In this document: piece after piece, positions 38,201 to 45,571 of the stretch
Numbering within the stretch: position 1 is the first letter of the stretch
Layout: each line of letters begins with the position of its first letter
Assembly: GCF_001435445.1 (NCBI RefSeq)
Contig: NZ_AZDH01000005.1
Span: 124,001 to 188,000, forward strand
Length of the DNA stretch: 64,000 nt
From: Companilactobacillus kimchii DSM 13961 = JCM 10707
Lineage (GTDB): Bacteria > Bacillota > Bacilli > Lactobacillales > Lactobacillaceae
Reading direction: 5' to 3'
Position numbers and translations under genes: made by a program
The notes under the pieces: generated by a model
Told to the model about the DNA's origin: nothing
The model's input: only the letters and a program-made list of their open reading frames with translations
Databases searched by the model: none

Positions 38201-41200
38201 AGTGTTAAAGATGAACAAAATGGTGAACAAAATTATGTTCAAGATAGTAATGATAACTCAATAGTAAACAGTGTAACCTTTGGCAATTACTACTCAACCG
38301 ATGACAACAATGAGTCTGATGTTTTAAATGGCTCGGCTAAGAATATTGCTACTGGTGTAACTAGCGGTGATACTTATGCCAAAACAGGTACATACTATCG
38401 TACAGTAACGTTTAATTTAAAAGACAATGCATTAAAGAATAATAGTTTTGATAAAAATGTATTTAAAGTTGACGAAGCAGCTAATACAGCAACCTTCGTT
38501 CAAACAATTACAATTAATAAGATTAATGCCAAGGTAACAGTCAATGTTGCTAACGCCAAAATCGGTGATTCAATTAATAATCTCCCTAGTGCTGACGGTT
38601 ATACTTTAAATACTGATGACGCAAATAGTGCAGTTATTCCTGCAAATGCGAAGGCAGATACAAAGGTTTATAAAGATCAAGATTTAACCAAACTGGTTAC
38701 TGGTGATAAGTTTGATGAAGCTGGAACTTACTATCGTGCCATTACCTTCACTCCAACAGCTAATCCAGCTGATTATTATAATGTTAAGGATGCTACTGTA
38801 AACTCTGACGGAACGATTACATATGTCCAAGCAATTAATGTAACAGCTCCGGGGGTGACTGCGGCAACAGTTAAAGTCGATACAGTAACTTCAACAGTTG
38901 GTAGTGCAGTATCAACATTACCAGCAACTAACAAGAACTACACCTTGACTGCTGATGGTAAGAACATCGCAGCTGAAGCAAGTGCAGGTACAACTGTATA
39001 TAAGAGTTACAGTGCTGGACAACTTAGTGATCCTGTAACAAGCTTTGATACAGCTGGAACATATTACCGTGTTATTACATTCAAAGTTGTCAACGATAGT
39101 GATCAATATACGTTCACTGATCCAAATGTTATTTCTAATAAAGATGGAATAATTACTTATATTCAGGCAATTAATGTAACAGCTCCAGAAGTAACAGCGG
39201 CAACAGTTAAGGTTGATAAAGTAACTTCCACAGTTGGTAACTTGGTATCAACATTACCAGCAACTAATGAGAAATATACTCTAAAGACTGCTGATGGAAA
39301 GACTATCAAAGCTGAGGTAAGTGCGGGAATAACTGTATATAAGAATTACGATGCCGGAAAGCTTAGTGATCCTATAACAAGTTTTGACACAGCTGGAACA
39401 TACTATCGTGTTATTACATTCAAGGCTGCTGACGCTGATAAATATTCGTTTACTGACCGAAATGTTATCTCCAATAAAGATGGAGTAATCACTTATATTC
39501 AACCAATTTCAGTCGGACAAGAAAGTGGAGTTAAGGTAAGTCAAGCTGTTACTGATACTAAGAATGTTAAGGTTGATGTTGACGGTGAGGATTCAAGCTT
39601 GAGTTCTAAGGCTGGTTATTCATTAACTGATGCTGACGGAAATAGTTTGATTGATGCTCCAACTGCGGTTGCAGGCATTAGCTTTAGTCCTGAATACTAT
39701 ATTATGAAAGATAATACCTTAAAACCGGCTGATTCTAGCGATGCCCATGGCTATACAATCGCCAAAAAGGGTACTTATTACCGTAGGGTTATCTTCAAGG
39801 TTTCAGCTAATACAATTGCTAACTATGACTTTAGCGCCATTAAGGGAGAAATTAATAAGACTGATAGTACGGTTAGTTTCCTTCAAAAAATTGATGCTTC
39901 AACTAATCCTGCTACGGCAACTATCGACAGTCCAAGTGTTAGTTACAATACTTCATCTGATGCAGCTAGTTTGAAAGATCCAACTGGAGTAACTTTGCAA
40001 GATGGCAAAGGAAATGCTATTAATTCTGGCAATCCAGTCTTTAGTGGTATTTTCAGTACCAAGCAAAATGCTCAGAATGCTACATCTGATGATGGTAATG
40101 TTACTGGTGATTTGAAAGAAGGATCTTACTATCAAAGAGTTACTTTCCCATTAGCTGAAAATGATAATAATGCTTATGACTTTGGTGACGGAATAGTTTC
40201 TCAAGATGGTAAGTCAGTAACTTATATCCGTGAAATTACTGTTAAACCAAGTACAAGTACTGGTGGTGGATCAAATACCGGTGGTAACACAGGTAACAAC
40301 ACTGGCAGCAATACCGGAAATAACAATAATAGTACTGGTACAGGTGATGAAGATGACTGGACCTACTACTATGACAATTATGGTGTGGTCACAACTAAGA
40401 CTGATCAAGATTCATATCAATTGAATAACCATGCTAACGAAGCGATTGAGAATCGTGAATTAGGTAAGGACACTTCATGGAAAACTGATCAATATCGTAC
40501 AAATCGTGAGGGAGTTAAACAATATCGCGTTGCAACAAACGAATGGATTGATTCTAACGATGTATACTTTGTCGGAAATGAAGATGACTGGACCTATTAC
40601 TATGACAATTATGGCGTAGTCACAACTAAGACTGGTCAAGATTCATATCAATTGAATAATCGTGCTAACGAAATGATTAAGAACCGTGAATTAGATAAGA
40701 ATACTTCATGGAAAACTGATCAATATCGTACAAATCGTGCAGGGGTTAAACAATATTGTGTTGCGACAAACGAATGGATTGATTCTCGCGATGTATACTT
40801 AATTGATAATGAAGATGACTGGACATATTACAAAGATCCTGGTGTTGTTAGAACGGTTATTGGACAAGCCTATTATTCATTGAAAAATCGTGCTAATGAA
40901 ACAGTGAATAAGCGTGCTTTAATTGAACAATCTTCATGGTTAACAGATCAATACCGTACAAATCGTGCAGGGGTTAAACAATATCGTGTTGCGACAAATG
41001 AGTGGATCGACTCACGCGACGTAACCTTTATTAAAAATATTAAAGGTATCGTCAATGTCAATGAAGCTAGTTCTTATTACAAGCTTTACAATATCGATCG
41101 TGAAGTTATAAAGAATCGTGCGCTTCAAAAGGACACTTCATGGCTAGCCGATAAAGAGGCTATTGATCCAGCCGGAAATGTTTATTATCGAGTAGCAACA

Positions 41201-41257
41201 AATGAATGGGTAAAAAAAGTTGAAGGTGTTTATTTAGACACTAATGCTTGGTATTAA
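32216..41257 (+). CDS. Giant repetitive secreted protein with SLAP-like repeats (paralog 2)
   Basis: This 3013-aa protein has the same design as the product of 14026. The signal peptide (KKRNIKYIGSAVAVALLAAG) is likely cut after VVEA near residue 37. A head (~45-390) shares YYYRDIMGYF and ARTPIYGKSLF, about 19 GTYYRxITF / YVQ repeats span ~391-2675, then an Asn/Gly/Thr/Ser linker (~2678-2710) and four SLAP-like repeats (~2711-3013) ending AWY. The GTG at 32213 is possible, but the RBS spacing favours ATG 32216. A 699-bp segment is tandemly duplicated in frame (37441-38838), so the gene is still changing length. One cysteine in the second SLAP repeat (QYCVATNEWI) replaces the usual Arg. Non-covalent surface display is inferred. 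Confidence 0.85.
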   Translation: MKKRNIKYIGSAVAVALLAAGSPIIINQIAPSTVVEAAGQAITNPDLTPTQMLTAFRNQFDDRYVASTDSLTAALQNIVKTDQMSTDFFYFSPNKLQHIYDIQNNAGINGLKDQDPSKIQVPYYFGTSPRWQDTDYYYRDIMGYFSIRGAGKDEDEQLSTLQDILDLADRITKGTVKLPIIVGVHLRQGSEGNYATPSLQGVPDNLKDFYFKIDTSRLDITKDTKPTSVSTGTSTSDSPLQSGNNSLLVTDNYSNKYSDSEDMARTPIYGKSLFTSSDAALKYAKSDTFDPTDSTQSNAGDTVNSTGKIIKGGTTYYQTVSYKLDNGKDKAIENVISSAIDPLTQSVLRPYETYINGSSTQGVDGTDYAFNRSLKSGTTDQYIGMITVVRPIVVAGKAIFNFTSPKVTVNSSASLADNSKLSDTSGDKLIDEYGNEVATSKIEPGETYYTDAAATNVANDAVVDGKFVKAETYYRKITFTLSGDTSNLSFSSDKVASTKNTVTFSQPVIVQNSVSANINSVNSTVGSPVSDDVSDDTLSNAALIDSSRGNNGVSFGTKYYKDNGDSAYDSLILDNKATAETDVVDASNNFAKTGAYLRTITFYLTKGAIANNSFDAVDPNVRVNKEESTVTYVQHIKINAVGIKPKIENLNVPMGTQTSDIKLAVADNTKDTLVDGDTSLLDTNKGVNGIGLGTIYYDDPQLNTEDADIQRTGRLENSTTYYRTIKFYLTDDAYNKYSFPGSYGEPNATEKSVTYVQSVTVNQAGTATFANKVLTVAAGTTPSGTDIDGTKLTDTSSYTLDDDDTKASIITKNSVIIGDYYGSETDAKDRTNPLEITFFEPNKTYYRLIAIKVNSGDGYAYTYPGADSVDKDNDIVIFIQAIKVNKDSATVNVGTINTTSGSMTSTLDNDFTGDSVENSTGSIVTDNGISFGSTYYDKSTEALSGDTSKKTARVTSDGEITGSGNLYRTITFNLKAGAGSENIFTPGTLNTDYVINGDKITYVQTINVSPVAATATINPVNGIQAGTKTSDSQNFENSDITANGTSIVDGDGRVAYGTTYYDSIDDFKNNKPSNDIGSDNTFTAVHPYYREVTIHLTTNSASAYEFSGDNFVSVDKANNTVTYLQEVKVQTEPTQANIADLHTLTGIPIGDTKLNDTTGYTVTDSTGSIVADGDNSIQFGTDYFAKVQDVMDGNSPITDTVFSDGSFIKNGPVYRTVTINLKSGAIDRDAFGEEINGVTPRVNGSTSVTYVQKIDVEQNAATAKIISSTVNASTSVNDVPESNGNTLTDKTGHTVIAANGIQFDNSGKFYDGLEDYKNGKVSSDIVDGKFSVAKTYYRAITFALTPSAAKADEFLGNDLAGTNTTTNTVTYLQPVIVVNNIATANIKGITTTTATPSNDDSLKTANGSDIVSKYNSQNFGSIVADGGISYGTSYYDSEDDWYSDTPSQSVKDNKFLKSRDYYRTITFKLTPNALLANDLSTVPKFKQNSDGSVSYAQLVHVDSSTVTPTVVDAMADAESSVKTEQDSEKNNIKDSDGKTLVSHVDYGNTYYVDGSDPTKVLNGTATVDPEVVQNGDYVKAGTYYRTLTFTLNGDALDANTLAETPEHQLSKDGKTVTYVQKVIINSINAKVTVSPVNAKVGDVLDTTTNNDTLNLANDKQTQINADVSLGSLYKSSNGALNSISGNEATDAISGGKFIKAGTYYRLVTFKPTAGTLGGYKFNDSNVHVNIADGTVTYVQTITVGANQVEPVTDKSATVTVGSSVKAEQNGEQNKVQGNNGNSIVNSVTFGNYYSTTNNNEADVLNGSAKNIATGVTSGDTYAKTGAYYRTVTFNLKDNVLDSSSFDKNIFKVDEAANTATFVQTITINKINAKVTVNVANAKIGDSINNLPSADGYTLNTDDANSAVIPANAKADTKVYKDQDLTKLVTGDKFDEAGTYYRAITFTPTANPADYYNVKDATVNSDGTITYVQAITVGAGQVEPVTDKSVTVTVGSSVKDEQNGEQNYVQDSNDNSIVNSVTFGNYYSTDDNNESDVLNGSAKNIATGVTSGDTYAKTGTYYRTVTFNLKDNALKNNSFDKNVFKVDEAANTATFVQTITINKINAKVTVNVANAKIGDSINNLPSADGYTLNTDDANSAVIPANAKADTKVYKDQDLTKLVTGDKFDEAGTYYRAITFTPTANPADYYNVKDATVNSDGTITYVQAINVTAPGVTAATVKVDTVTSTVGSAVSTLPATNKNYTLTADGKNIAAEASAGTTVYKSYSAGQLSDPVTSFDTAGTYYRVITFKVVNDSDQYTFTDPNVISNKDGIITYIQAINVTAPEVTAATVKVDKVTSTVGNLVSTLPATNEKYTLKTADGKTIKAEVSAGITVYKNYDAGKLSDPITSFDTAGTYYRVITFKAADADKYSFTDRNVISNKDGVITYIQPISVGQESGVKVSQAVTDTKNVKVDVDGEDSSLSSKAGYSLTDADGNSLIDAPTAVAGISFSPEYYIMKDNTLKPADSSDAHGYTIAKKGTYYRRVIFKVSANTIANYDFSAIKGEINKTDSTVSFLQKIDASTNPATATIDSPSVSYNTSSDAASLKDPTGVTLQDGKGNAINSGNPVFSGIFSTKQNAQNATSDDGNVTGDLKEGSYYQRVTFPLAENDNNAYDFGDGIVSQDGKSVTYIREITVKPSTSTGGGSNTGGNTGNNTGSNTGNNNNSTGTGDEDDWTYYYDNYGVVTTKTDQDSYQLNNHANEAIENRELGKDTSWKTDQYRTNREGVKQYRVATNEWIDSNDVYFVGNEDDWTYYYDNYGVVTTKTGQDSYQLNNRANEMIKNRELDKNTSWKTDQYRTNRAGVKQYCVATNEWIDSRDVYLIDNEDDWTYYKDPGVVRTVIGQAYYSLKNRANETVNKRALIEQSSWLTDQYRTNRAGVKQYRVATNEWIDSRDVTFIKNIKGIVNVNEASSYYKLYNIDREVIKNRALQKDTSWLADKEAIDPAGNVYYRVATNEWVKKVEGVYLDTNAWY
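33385..40245 (+). repeat. Array of ~19 degenerate rod repeats in paralog 2
   Basis: The units have the same GTYYRxITF and YVQ signature as those of the first giant protein. The 5' units are strongly diverged, while the 3' units (37100-39500) are much more alike, pointing to recent expansion at the 3' side. Confidence 0.8.
37441..38838 (+). repeat. 699-bp in-frame tandem duplication
   Basis: Copy 1 is ~37441-38139 and copy 2 ~38140-38838; several landmarks give a constant offset of 699 bp (233 codons, two rod units). From about 37763 to 38073 the copies appear identical; elsewhere differences are few. This indicates a recent event or ongoing gene conversion. Confidence 0.9.
40346..41254 (+). 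repeat. Four SLAP-like repeats of paralog 2
   Basis: Units start with DDWTYY and contain SYQLNN, SWKTDQYRTN and QYRVATNEWIDS; the third is more diverged (QAYYSLKN) and the last has VYYRVATNEWVKK. One fewer than in paralog 1. Confidence 0.75.
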
Positions 41258-41292
41258 GTAGAAATAGAATGAATGATTTTAAATATAAAAAG

Positions 41293-41318
41293 GAAGGCCG
41301 AGAGGCCTTCTTTTTTTT
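41293..41318 (+). terminator. Intrinsic terminator
   Basis: Stem GAAGGCC / GGCCTTC with loop GAGA and eight Ts, ending giant gene 2. Confidence 0.92.
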
Positions 41319-41392
41319 CGTAATTTAGAAGTAGTGCTGAATTAGTAATACATCAAAGTAGATTTATGATAGCAGTCATGCATATCATAAAT

Positions 41393-41785
41393 ATGCCATT
41401 CAAATATGTAGGAAAATATTATGAAAAAAGTGGAGGTTTTGAATTTGATTTCATTAATTGGAAGGAGTTTAAAAAATATCTTGATCAGATGCCGGATCAA
41501 GAAGCTGTAAAGATTTTGAACCTGTTGGAAAAGATATAAGAACACGGCATTGAAGTATCCATGAAAATGAACTGGACAAAGAAATTAAAATCTACAGATG
41601 GTCTTTATGAAATAAGATCATCTTGGCATAATAATATTCAAAGAATTATTTATTTTAAAATTGAAACAAAATATGTTTATTTAATAACACACGGATTTAC
41701 AAAGAAAAGTCAAAAAACTCCTTTGGTTGAAATAAAGAAAGCTAAGAAACGTAGGAGTGAATACTTAAAAAATCATGATATTTAG
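41393..41785 (+). pseudogene. RelE/HigB-type toxin gene with in-frame nonsense codon
   Basis: Read in one frame from ATG 41393, the product resembles phage Gp49-like toxins of RelE/HigB systems: FEFDFINWKEFKKYLDQMPD, then a TAA at 41537-41539, then EHGIEVSMKMNWTKKL, GLYEIRSSWHNNIQRIIYF and THGFTKKSQKTP. The frame is intact on both sides of the stop, so one substitution (for example CAA to TAA) explains it. The 74-residue rest beginning at ATG 41561 lacks an RBS. The antitoxin gene follows 31 bp downstream. Exact original start is uncertain. Confidence 0.75.
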
Positions 41786-41816
41786 TATTCACTCCTTTTG
41801 AAAGACGGTGTAAGTT

Positions 41817-42107
41817 ATGGGTAAATTGGAAGATTATATAAAAGATAGAAGTGAAAAGAATCCACAATTTTCTAAATTGTATAAAGAAGAATTAAGGAGA
41901 CTTGATGTGGCCCTGGCAGTTAAGAATCTGAGAACTACTTTGGGAATGTCTCAGCGAGAGTTTGCAAAGTATATTGGTAAACCACAATCAACAATAGGAC
42001 GAATTGAAACGAGAAAAGTTAATGTAAGTTTGGATGTATTAAATGAAATTGCTATAGCCACTGGCACTAAATTGGAAATCAAATATGTTACTAAATCTAA
42101 AGTATGA
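41817..42107 (+). CDS. XRE-family antitoxin (HigA-like)
   Basis: This 96-aa protein has a helix-turn-helix LGMSQREFAKYIGKPQSTIGRIE (~42-64) and the usual C-terminal ending of HigA-type antitoxins (LNEIAIATGTKLEIKYV). It is intact although the toxin upstream carries a stop codon. Gene order toxin then antitoxin is that of HigBA. It may now act only as a repressor or as an orphan antitoxin against related toxins. Confidence 0.85.
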   Translation: MGKLEDYIKDRSEKNPQFSKLYKEELRRLDVALAVKNLRTTLGMSQREFAKYIGKPQSTIGRIETRKVNVSLDVLNEIAIATGTKLEIKYVTKSKV

Positions 42108-42131
42108 TTGCATACAAAGGTAAAAATTATA

Positions 42132-42198
42132 GTATGTGTATAACGCATACTACTATGCCATTTTAGTAATTTTTTTATTCTGGATCTGGTTTTATACT
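42132..42198 (+). promoter_or_regulatory. LysR-type regulated promoter, site 1
   Basis: Palindrome GTATGTG-TATA-ACGCATAC (42132-42150), then ACTACTATG (42149), TAGTAA (42164-42169), -35 TTTTTT (42170-42175), 17-bp spacer and -10 TATACT (42193-42198). Element order and distances match sites 2 (46610) and 3 (47387). Confidence 0.65.
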
Positions 42199-42244
42199 AA
42201 TGTCATTGATTAAGAAATGAACAATTAAAGAGAGGTTCAATCAT

Positions 42245-43114
42245 ATGACAGACATTACAAACTTTAAATTAAACGATGGTACAGAAATTCCATCATTCGG
42301 ATTCGGTACTTTCCAAATTCCCGCTGACGGTTCAACTTATAAAGCAGTTAGTGATGCTTTGAAATTAGGTTATCGTCACATTGATACAGCGGTAGCTTAC
42401 TTTAACGAACAAGAAGTTGGCAAAGCTATCAAAGATAGTGGTATTTCTCGTGATCAAATCTGGGTTACTTCAAAATTATGGCTTCAAGATTTTGCTTATG
42501 AAGATGCTAAAAAAGCTATTGATACATCACTTCAAAAATTAGGTTTGGACTATATGGATCTTTACTTGATTCACCAACCATACGGCAAAGTTGATGAAGC
42601 TTGGAAGGCGATGGAAGAAGCTAAGGCTGCCGGTAAGATTCGTTCAATTGGTGTTTCAAATATGACACCTAAGATCTGGAACAAGTGGGTACCAAACTTT
42701 GCTACAATGCCAAGTGTTAATCAAATTGAATACAATCCTTATTTTCAACAAAAAGAATTGCGTAAGATTATGGCTGATGCTCATGTAACACTTGAAGCTT
42801 GGGCTCCACTAGGTCAAGGAAGTAAAGATTTGTTTGCCGAACCATTGTTGAATGATTTAGCTAAGAAATATGGCAAGGACGTCGGTCAAATTATCCTTCG
42901 TTTTGAACATCAGGAAGGTGTGATCGTCTTTCCTAAATCAGTTCATGAAGCACGTATTAAATCAAACAAGGAAATCTTTGATTTTGCTCTAACATCAGAT
43001 GAAATGGATGCCATCCGTGCTTTGGATCGTAATGGTAAAGGAATGCACAATCCTGATGATGACGGCGTTGAAGAAATGCTTTTGAACGCTTTTGATGTTC
43101 ATGCTAACGATTAA
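42245..43114 (+). CDS. Aldo/keto reductase
   Basis: This 289-aa reductase has GYRHIDTAVAYFNEQEVG (~43-60), WVTSKLWLQDF (Lys), LYLIHQPYG (His) and VIVFPKSVHEARIKSN (NADPH loop). Very similar in layout to the product of 47489 and driven by a promoter of the same architecture. Likely reduces reactive aldehydes or ketones such as methylglyoxal with NADPH; the substrate is inferred from the family. Confidence 0.93.
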   Translation: MTDITNFKLNDGTEIPSFGFGTFQIPADGSTYKAVSDALKLGYRHIDTAVAYFNEQEVGKAIKDSGISRDQIWVTSKLWLQDFAYEDAKKAIDTSLQKLGLDYMDLYLIHQPYGKVDEAWKAMEEAKAAGKIRSIGVSNMTPKIWNKWVPNFATMPSVNQIEYNPYFQQKELRKIMADAHVTLEAWAPLGQGSKDLFAEPLLNDLAKKYGKDVGQIILRFEHQEGVIVFPKSVHEARIKSNKEIFDFALTSDEMDAIRALDRNGKGMHNPDDDGVEEMLLNAFDVHAND

Positions 43115-43267
43115 TTAAATGATAAATAAAATATTTTATATAAAAATGATTACTCAATTCATGATTTCAGTCATGCTATGAATAATTATTTTTTTGTTAT
43201 TACATTTAGGTACCATTTTTATAAAAAAAGCTGAATCGTAGTTTTTCTATTGAGTAAGAAAATATGT

Positions 43268-43297
43268 TATAATTTTTGATAGCAAAATAGTTATCAA
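43268..43297 (+). promoter_or_regulatory. Promoter and operator of the second toxin-antitoxin pair
   Basis: -10 TATAAT (43268-43273) followed by the inverted repeat TTGATA (43276-43281) / TATCAA (43292-43297). The position just after the -10 fits autorepression by the XRE antitoxin. Confidence 0.55.
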
Positions 43298-43318
43298 AAA
43301 AAGAAAGAGAGCAGAGTT

Positions 43319-43687
43319 GTGGCATATGAAGTGATCTTTTATGAGGATGAGAATGGTGTCAGTGAAGTAAATGAATTTCTTCAACATTTGGACAACAGCA
43401 ATCAAAAAAGTGATAAAGCTTTATTAAAGAAAATTATTCATCAAGTAAATATGCTAGAACTCTTAGGAAATAAATTAAATGAACCACAGGCAAAATTTTT
43501 AAAGGGATATAAGTACCCACTAATGGAATTACGACCAATTCCAGAGCGATTTTTTTATGCTAGTTGGCAAGGTAATAAATTTATACTATTACATCATTAT
43601 ACTAAGAAACAAAATAAGACAGATATCAAGGAAGTCCAGAAGGCTTTGGATAAATTAGATGATTGGTACGAACGGAAAGGGAGATAG
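43319..43687 (+). CDS. RelE/HigB-family toxin (Gp49-like)
   Basis: This 122-aa basic protein has YEVIFYEDENGVSEVNEFL at the start, FLKGYKYPLMELRPIPERFF (~58-77) and ILLHHYTKKQNKTDIKEVQKA (~88-108), the standard Gp49/HigB pattern of ribosome-dependent mRNA interferases. Start is GTG 43319. The antitoxin follows after 3 bp. Unlike the toxin at 41393 this one is intact. Confidence 0.88.
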   Translation: MAYEVIFYEDENGVSEVNEFLQHLDNSNQKSDKALLKKIIHQVNMLELLGNKLNEPQAKFLKGYKYPLMELRPIPERFFYASWQGNKFILLHHYTKKQNKTDIKEVQKALDKLDDWYERKGR

Positions 43688-43690
43688 AAT

Positions 43691-43969
43691 ATGACCACAT
43701 GGAGAAATTTTAAAGAGAACATCACATCTATTCCTAAAAGTGAATTAACAATAATTGATACCTTAAGTTACTTACAAGCTGAAAGAATTAATCAGGGATT
43801 AACCCAACGTGATCTGGCGAAACGTATTGGTATGAAACAACCCCAATTAGCAAAAATTGAACGAATGGAATCAACACCGTCTTTGGCGACATTAAATCGG
43901 TATGCACAGGGTCTAGGATTAGAAATTCGTATGCAAATAGTTCCAAAAACTAATTTAATGGAACATTAA
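43691..43969 (+). CDS. XRE-family antitoxin
   Basis: This 92-aa helix-turn-helix protein: RINQGLTQRDLAKRIGMKQPQLAKIE (~32-57) and TPSLATLNRYAQGLGLEI. RBS AAAGGGAG lies in the end of the toxin gene. It neutralises the toxin and probably represses the operon through the inverted repeat at 43276. Confidence 0.9.
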   Translation: MTTWRNFKENITSIPKSELTIIDTLSYLQAERINQGLTQRDLAKRIGMKQPQLAKIERMESTPSLATLNRYAQGLGLEIRMQIVPKTNLMEH

Positions 43970-43975
43970 TCTAAC

Positions 43976-44012
43976 AAAGGGTCCTTGGAGGTAAAATTCC
44001 AAGGGCCTTTTG
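43976..44012 (+). terminator. Intrinsic terminator
   Basis: AAAGGGTCCTTGGA pairs with TCCAAGGGCCTTT over an 8-base loop, then TTG-TT. Ends the toxin-antitoxin operon. Confidence 0.85.
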
Positions 44013-44120
44013 TTAAGGTTAGGATACTTGTTGTTTTCCATGATAAGTGTATATAATATTTTCGATGTTACCAAAGAAAATAAAGGTACTATCAAAATAG
44101 ATAGTATTGGAGAGACATTT

Positions 44121-44453
44121 ATGAAAAAGACAGATGAAGAAGTATTTATAGATTGCCCGGTGGCTGGAGTTCAGAAGATTGTTCGTGGTAAATGGAATAT
44201 GGTTATTATGTATTTCTTGCATCAACAGACACTTCGTTTTGGTGAGCTTAGTCGAAAGCTACCAACAGTTACACAAGCACAGCTAACAAAAGAATTACGA
44301 ATGCTTGAAAGTTACGGATTAATTAATCGAAAAGTTTATCCGCAAGTACCACCAAAAGTAGAATATTCAGTGACTGAAATGGGAGAACAATTTATGCCCG
44401 TTTTGAAAGCTTTAGAAAAATTTGCGGATACGTATGAAACAGAAAAAGTATAG
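44121..44453 (+). CDS. HxlR-family transcriptional regulator
   Basis: This 110-aa winged helix has DCPVAGVQKIVRGKWNMVIMYFL (~11-33), RFGELSRKLPTVTQAQLTKELRMLE (~39-63) and PKVEYSVTEMG. Cys12 in the CPV motif is the redox- or quinone-sensing cysteine of YodB/HypR-type members. The start at 44121 has GGAGAG before it; the frame extends left without an RBS. The next gene is a quinone-oxidoreductase-type MDR, a typical target. Confidence 0.88.
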   Translation: MKKTDEEVFIDCPVAGVQKIVRGKWNMVIMYFLHQQTLRFGELSRKLPTVTQAQLTKELRMLESYGLINRKVYPQVPPKVEYSVTEMGEQFMPVLKALEKFADTYETEKV

Positions 44454-44459
44454 AAATCA

Positions 44460-44490
44460 AATTCTCGAAATATTTCGGGAATTTTTTTTT
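44460..44490 (+). terminator. Intrinsic terminator
   Basis: AATTCTCGAAA / TTTCGGGAATT stem with nine or more Ts after it, ending the HxlR transcript. Confidence 0.85.
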
Positions 44491-44529
44491 GCTCAAAATA
44501 TATTGATATGATTCAAATCAATCTAAAAA

Positions 44530-44575
44530 GATAGTATCTATCAAAAAAATCGGTACTTTTAAATTTTAAGGTACC
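44530..44575 (+). promoter_or_regulatory. Putative HxlR operator region
   Basis: GATAGTATCTATC (44530-44542) is a perfect palindrome around TAT, and GGTACTT (44552-44558) / AAGGTACC (44568-44575) form a second inverted repeat with GTAC cores. Both lie between the HxlR gene and the MDR gene it likely controls. Confidence 0.5.
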
Positions 44576-44615
44576 AAGTCATAATGAACTCACGTTAAAG
44601 AAAGCGAGTGATTTT

Positions 44616-45560
44616 ATGAAAAAAGTAATGCTAAATAATTATGGAAATGTAGATGTTATGAATATGGTTGAGGTTGATCTTCCTAAACCTGCGGCTAATC
44701 AAATAGTTGTTGAGACAGCTTCAATTGGAGTTAATGATCCAGATGTTGTTCTTCGTGCCAATGGTCCATTCCCAACTATGCCTAAGGATATAAAACCTGT
44801 ACTACCTCATTCTTTAGGACAAGATTTCTCAGGAGTAGTGACGGAGATTGGCGATAAGGTAACCCGTTTTGCAGTTGGTGACCATGTAGTTGGGATGTCT
44901 TATATGAATACTTATTCCGAATATATTTTGCTAGATGATTCGGGGGTTGTCGCAACTGTTCCAAAGAATTTAGATTTAGTTCCACTAGGTGGTTTTTACT
45001 TAGGAGTAGCTACAGCTTATGCGGCTACAATTCGTGATGGTCAGACAAAAGCAGGACAAAAGGTTTTGATCCATGGTGCAGCGGGTGGAGTTGGTTCTAA
45101 GGCGGTTCAACTTGCCAAGAGTGCTGGAGCATATGTTATTGCCACTGGATCGGCCCAACAAATTGCCTATATGAAGCAATTAGGTGCTGATGAAACGATT
45201 GATTATCAAACACAAGACTTTACCAAGTTAGTCTCTGATGTAGATTTGGTTGTTAATCTGACAGGACCTAAGACATTGGCAGATAGTTATCAGGTTGTCA
45301 AAAAAGGTGGTCGCATAACTTCAGTTAATGCTGTGATTGATGAAGAGGAAGCAAAACGTCGTGGGATTACTGGTACTTATTCTATGGGATTTATGACTAT
45401 TAAAGAATTGGAAGAAGTTATTGATCTTTATACTCAGGGAAAACTCGATGTACATGTAGATAAGACTTATCAATTTGATTTACCAGATATCAAGCAAGCT
45501 CATTTAGATTTCGAAGCAGGTGGAAATACTGGTAAAAAGGTCATTATTTTTGGGAATTAG
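44616..45560 (+). CDS. NADP-dependent zinc-less MDR oxidoreductase (quinone reductase-like)
   Basis: This 314-aa medium-chain reductase has LGQDFSGVVTEIGDKVTRFAVGDHV-type N-domain segments (~69-93), VLIHGAAGGVGSKAVQLAKS (~150-169, nucleotide loop) and a C-terminal KKVIIFGN. Zinc-binding cysteines are absent. Such enzymes reduce quinones or conjugated enones with NADPH. Downstream of an HxlR gene with palindromes between, so induction by electrophiles is likely. Confidence 0.9.
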   Translation: MKKVMLNNYGNVDVMNMVEVDLPKPAANQIVVETASIGVNDPDVVLRANGPFPTMPKDIKPVLPHSLGQDFSGVVTEIGDKVTRFAVGDHVVGMSYMNTYSEYILLDDSGVVATVPKNLDLVPLGGFYLGVATAYAATIRDGQTKAGQKVLIHGAAGGVGSKAVQLAKSAGAYVIATGSAQQIAYMKQLGADETIDYQTQDFTKLVSDVDLVVNLTGPKTLADSYQVVKKGGRITSVNAVIDEEEAKRRGITGTYSMGFMTIKELEEVIDLYTQGKLDVHVDKTYQFDLPDIKQAHLDFEAGGNTGKKVIIFGN

Positions 45561-45571
45561 TGGGATATGAA

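Noticed and set aside
37441-38838. CRISPR or other short regular repeat array
   Set aside because: The repeat is a long coding duplication of 699 bp without short repeats and unique spacers.
43973-44120. N-terminal extension of the HxlR gene back to 44010
   Set aside because: The extension overlaps the upstream terminator and has no RBS; ATG 44121 has GGAGAG and gives the usual family length.
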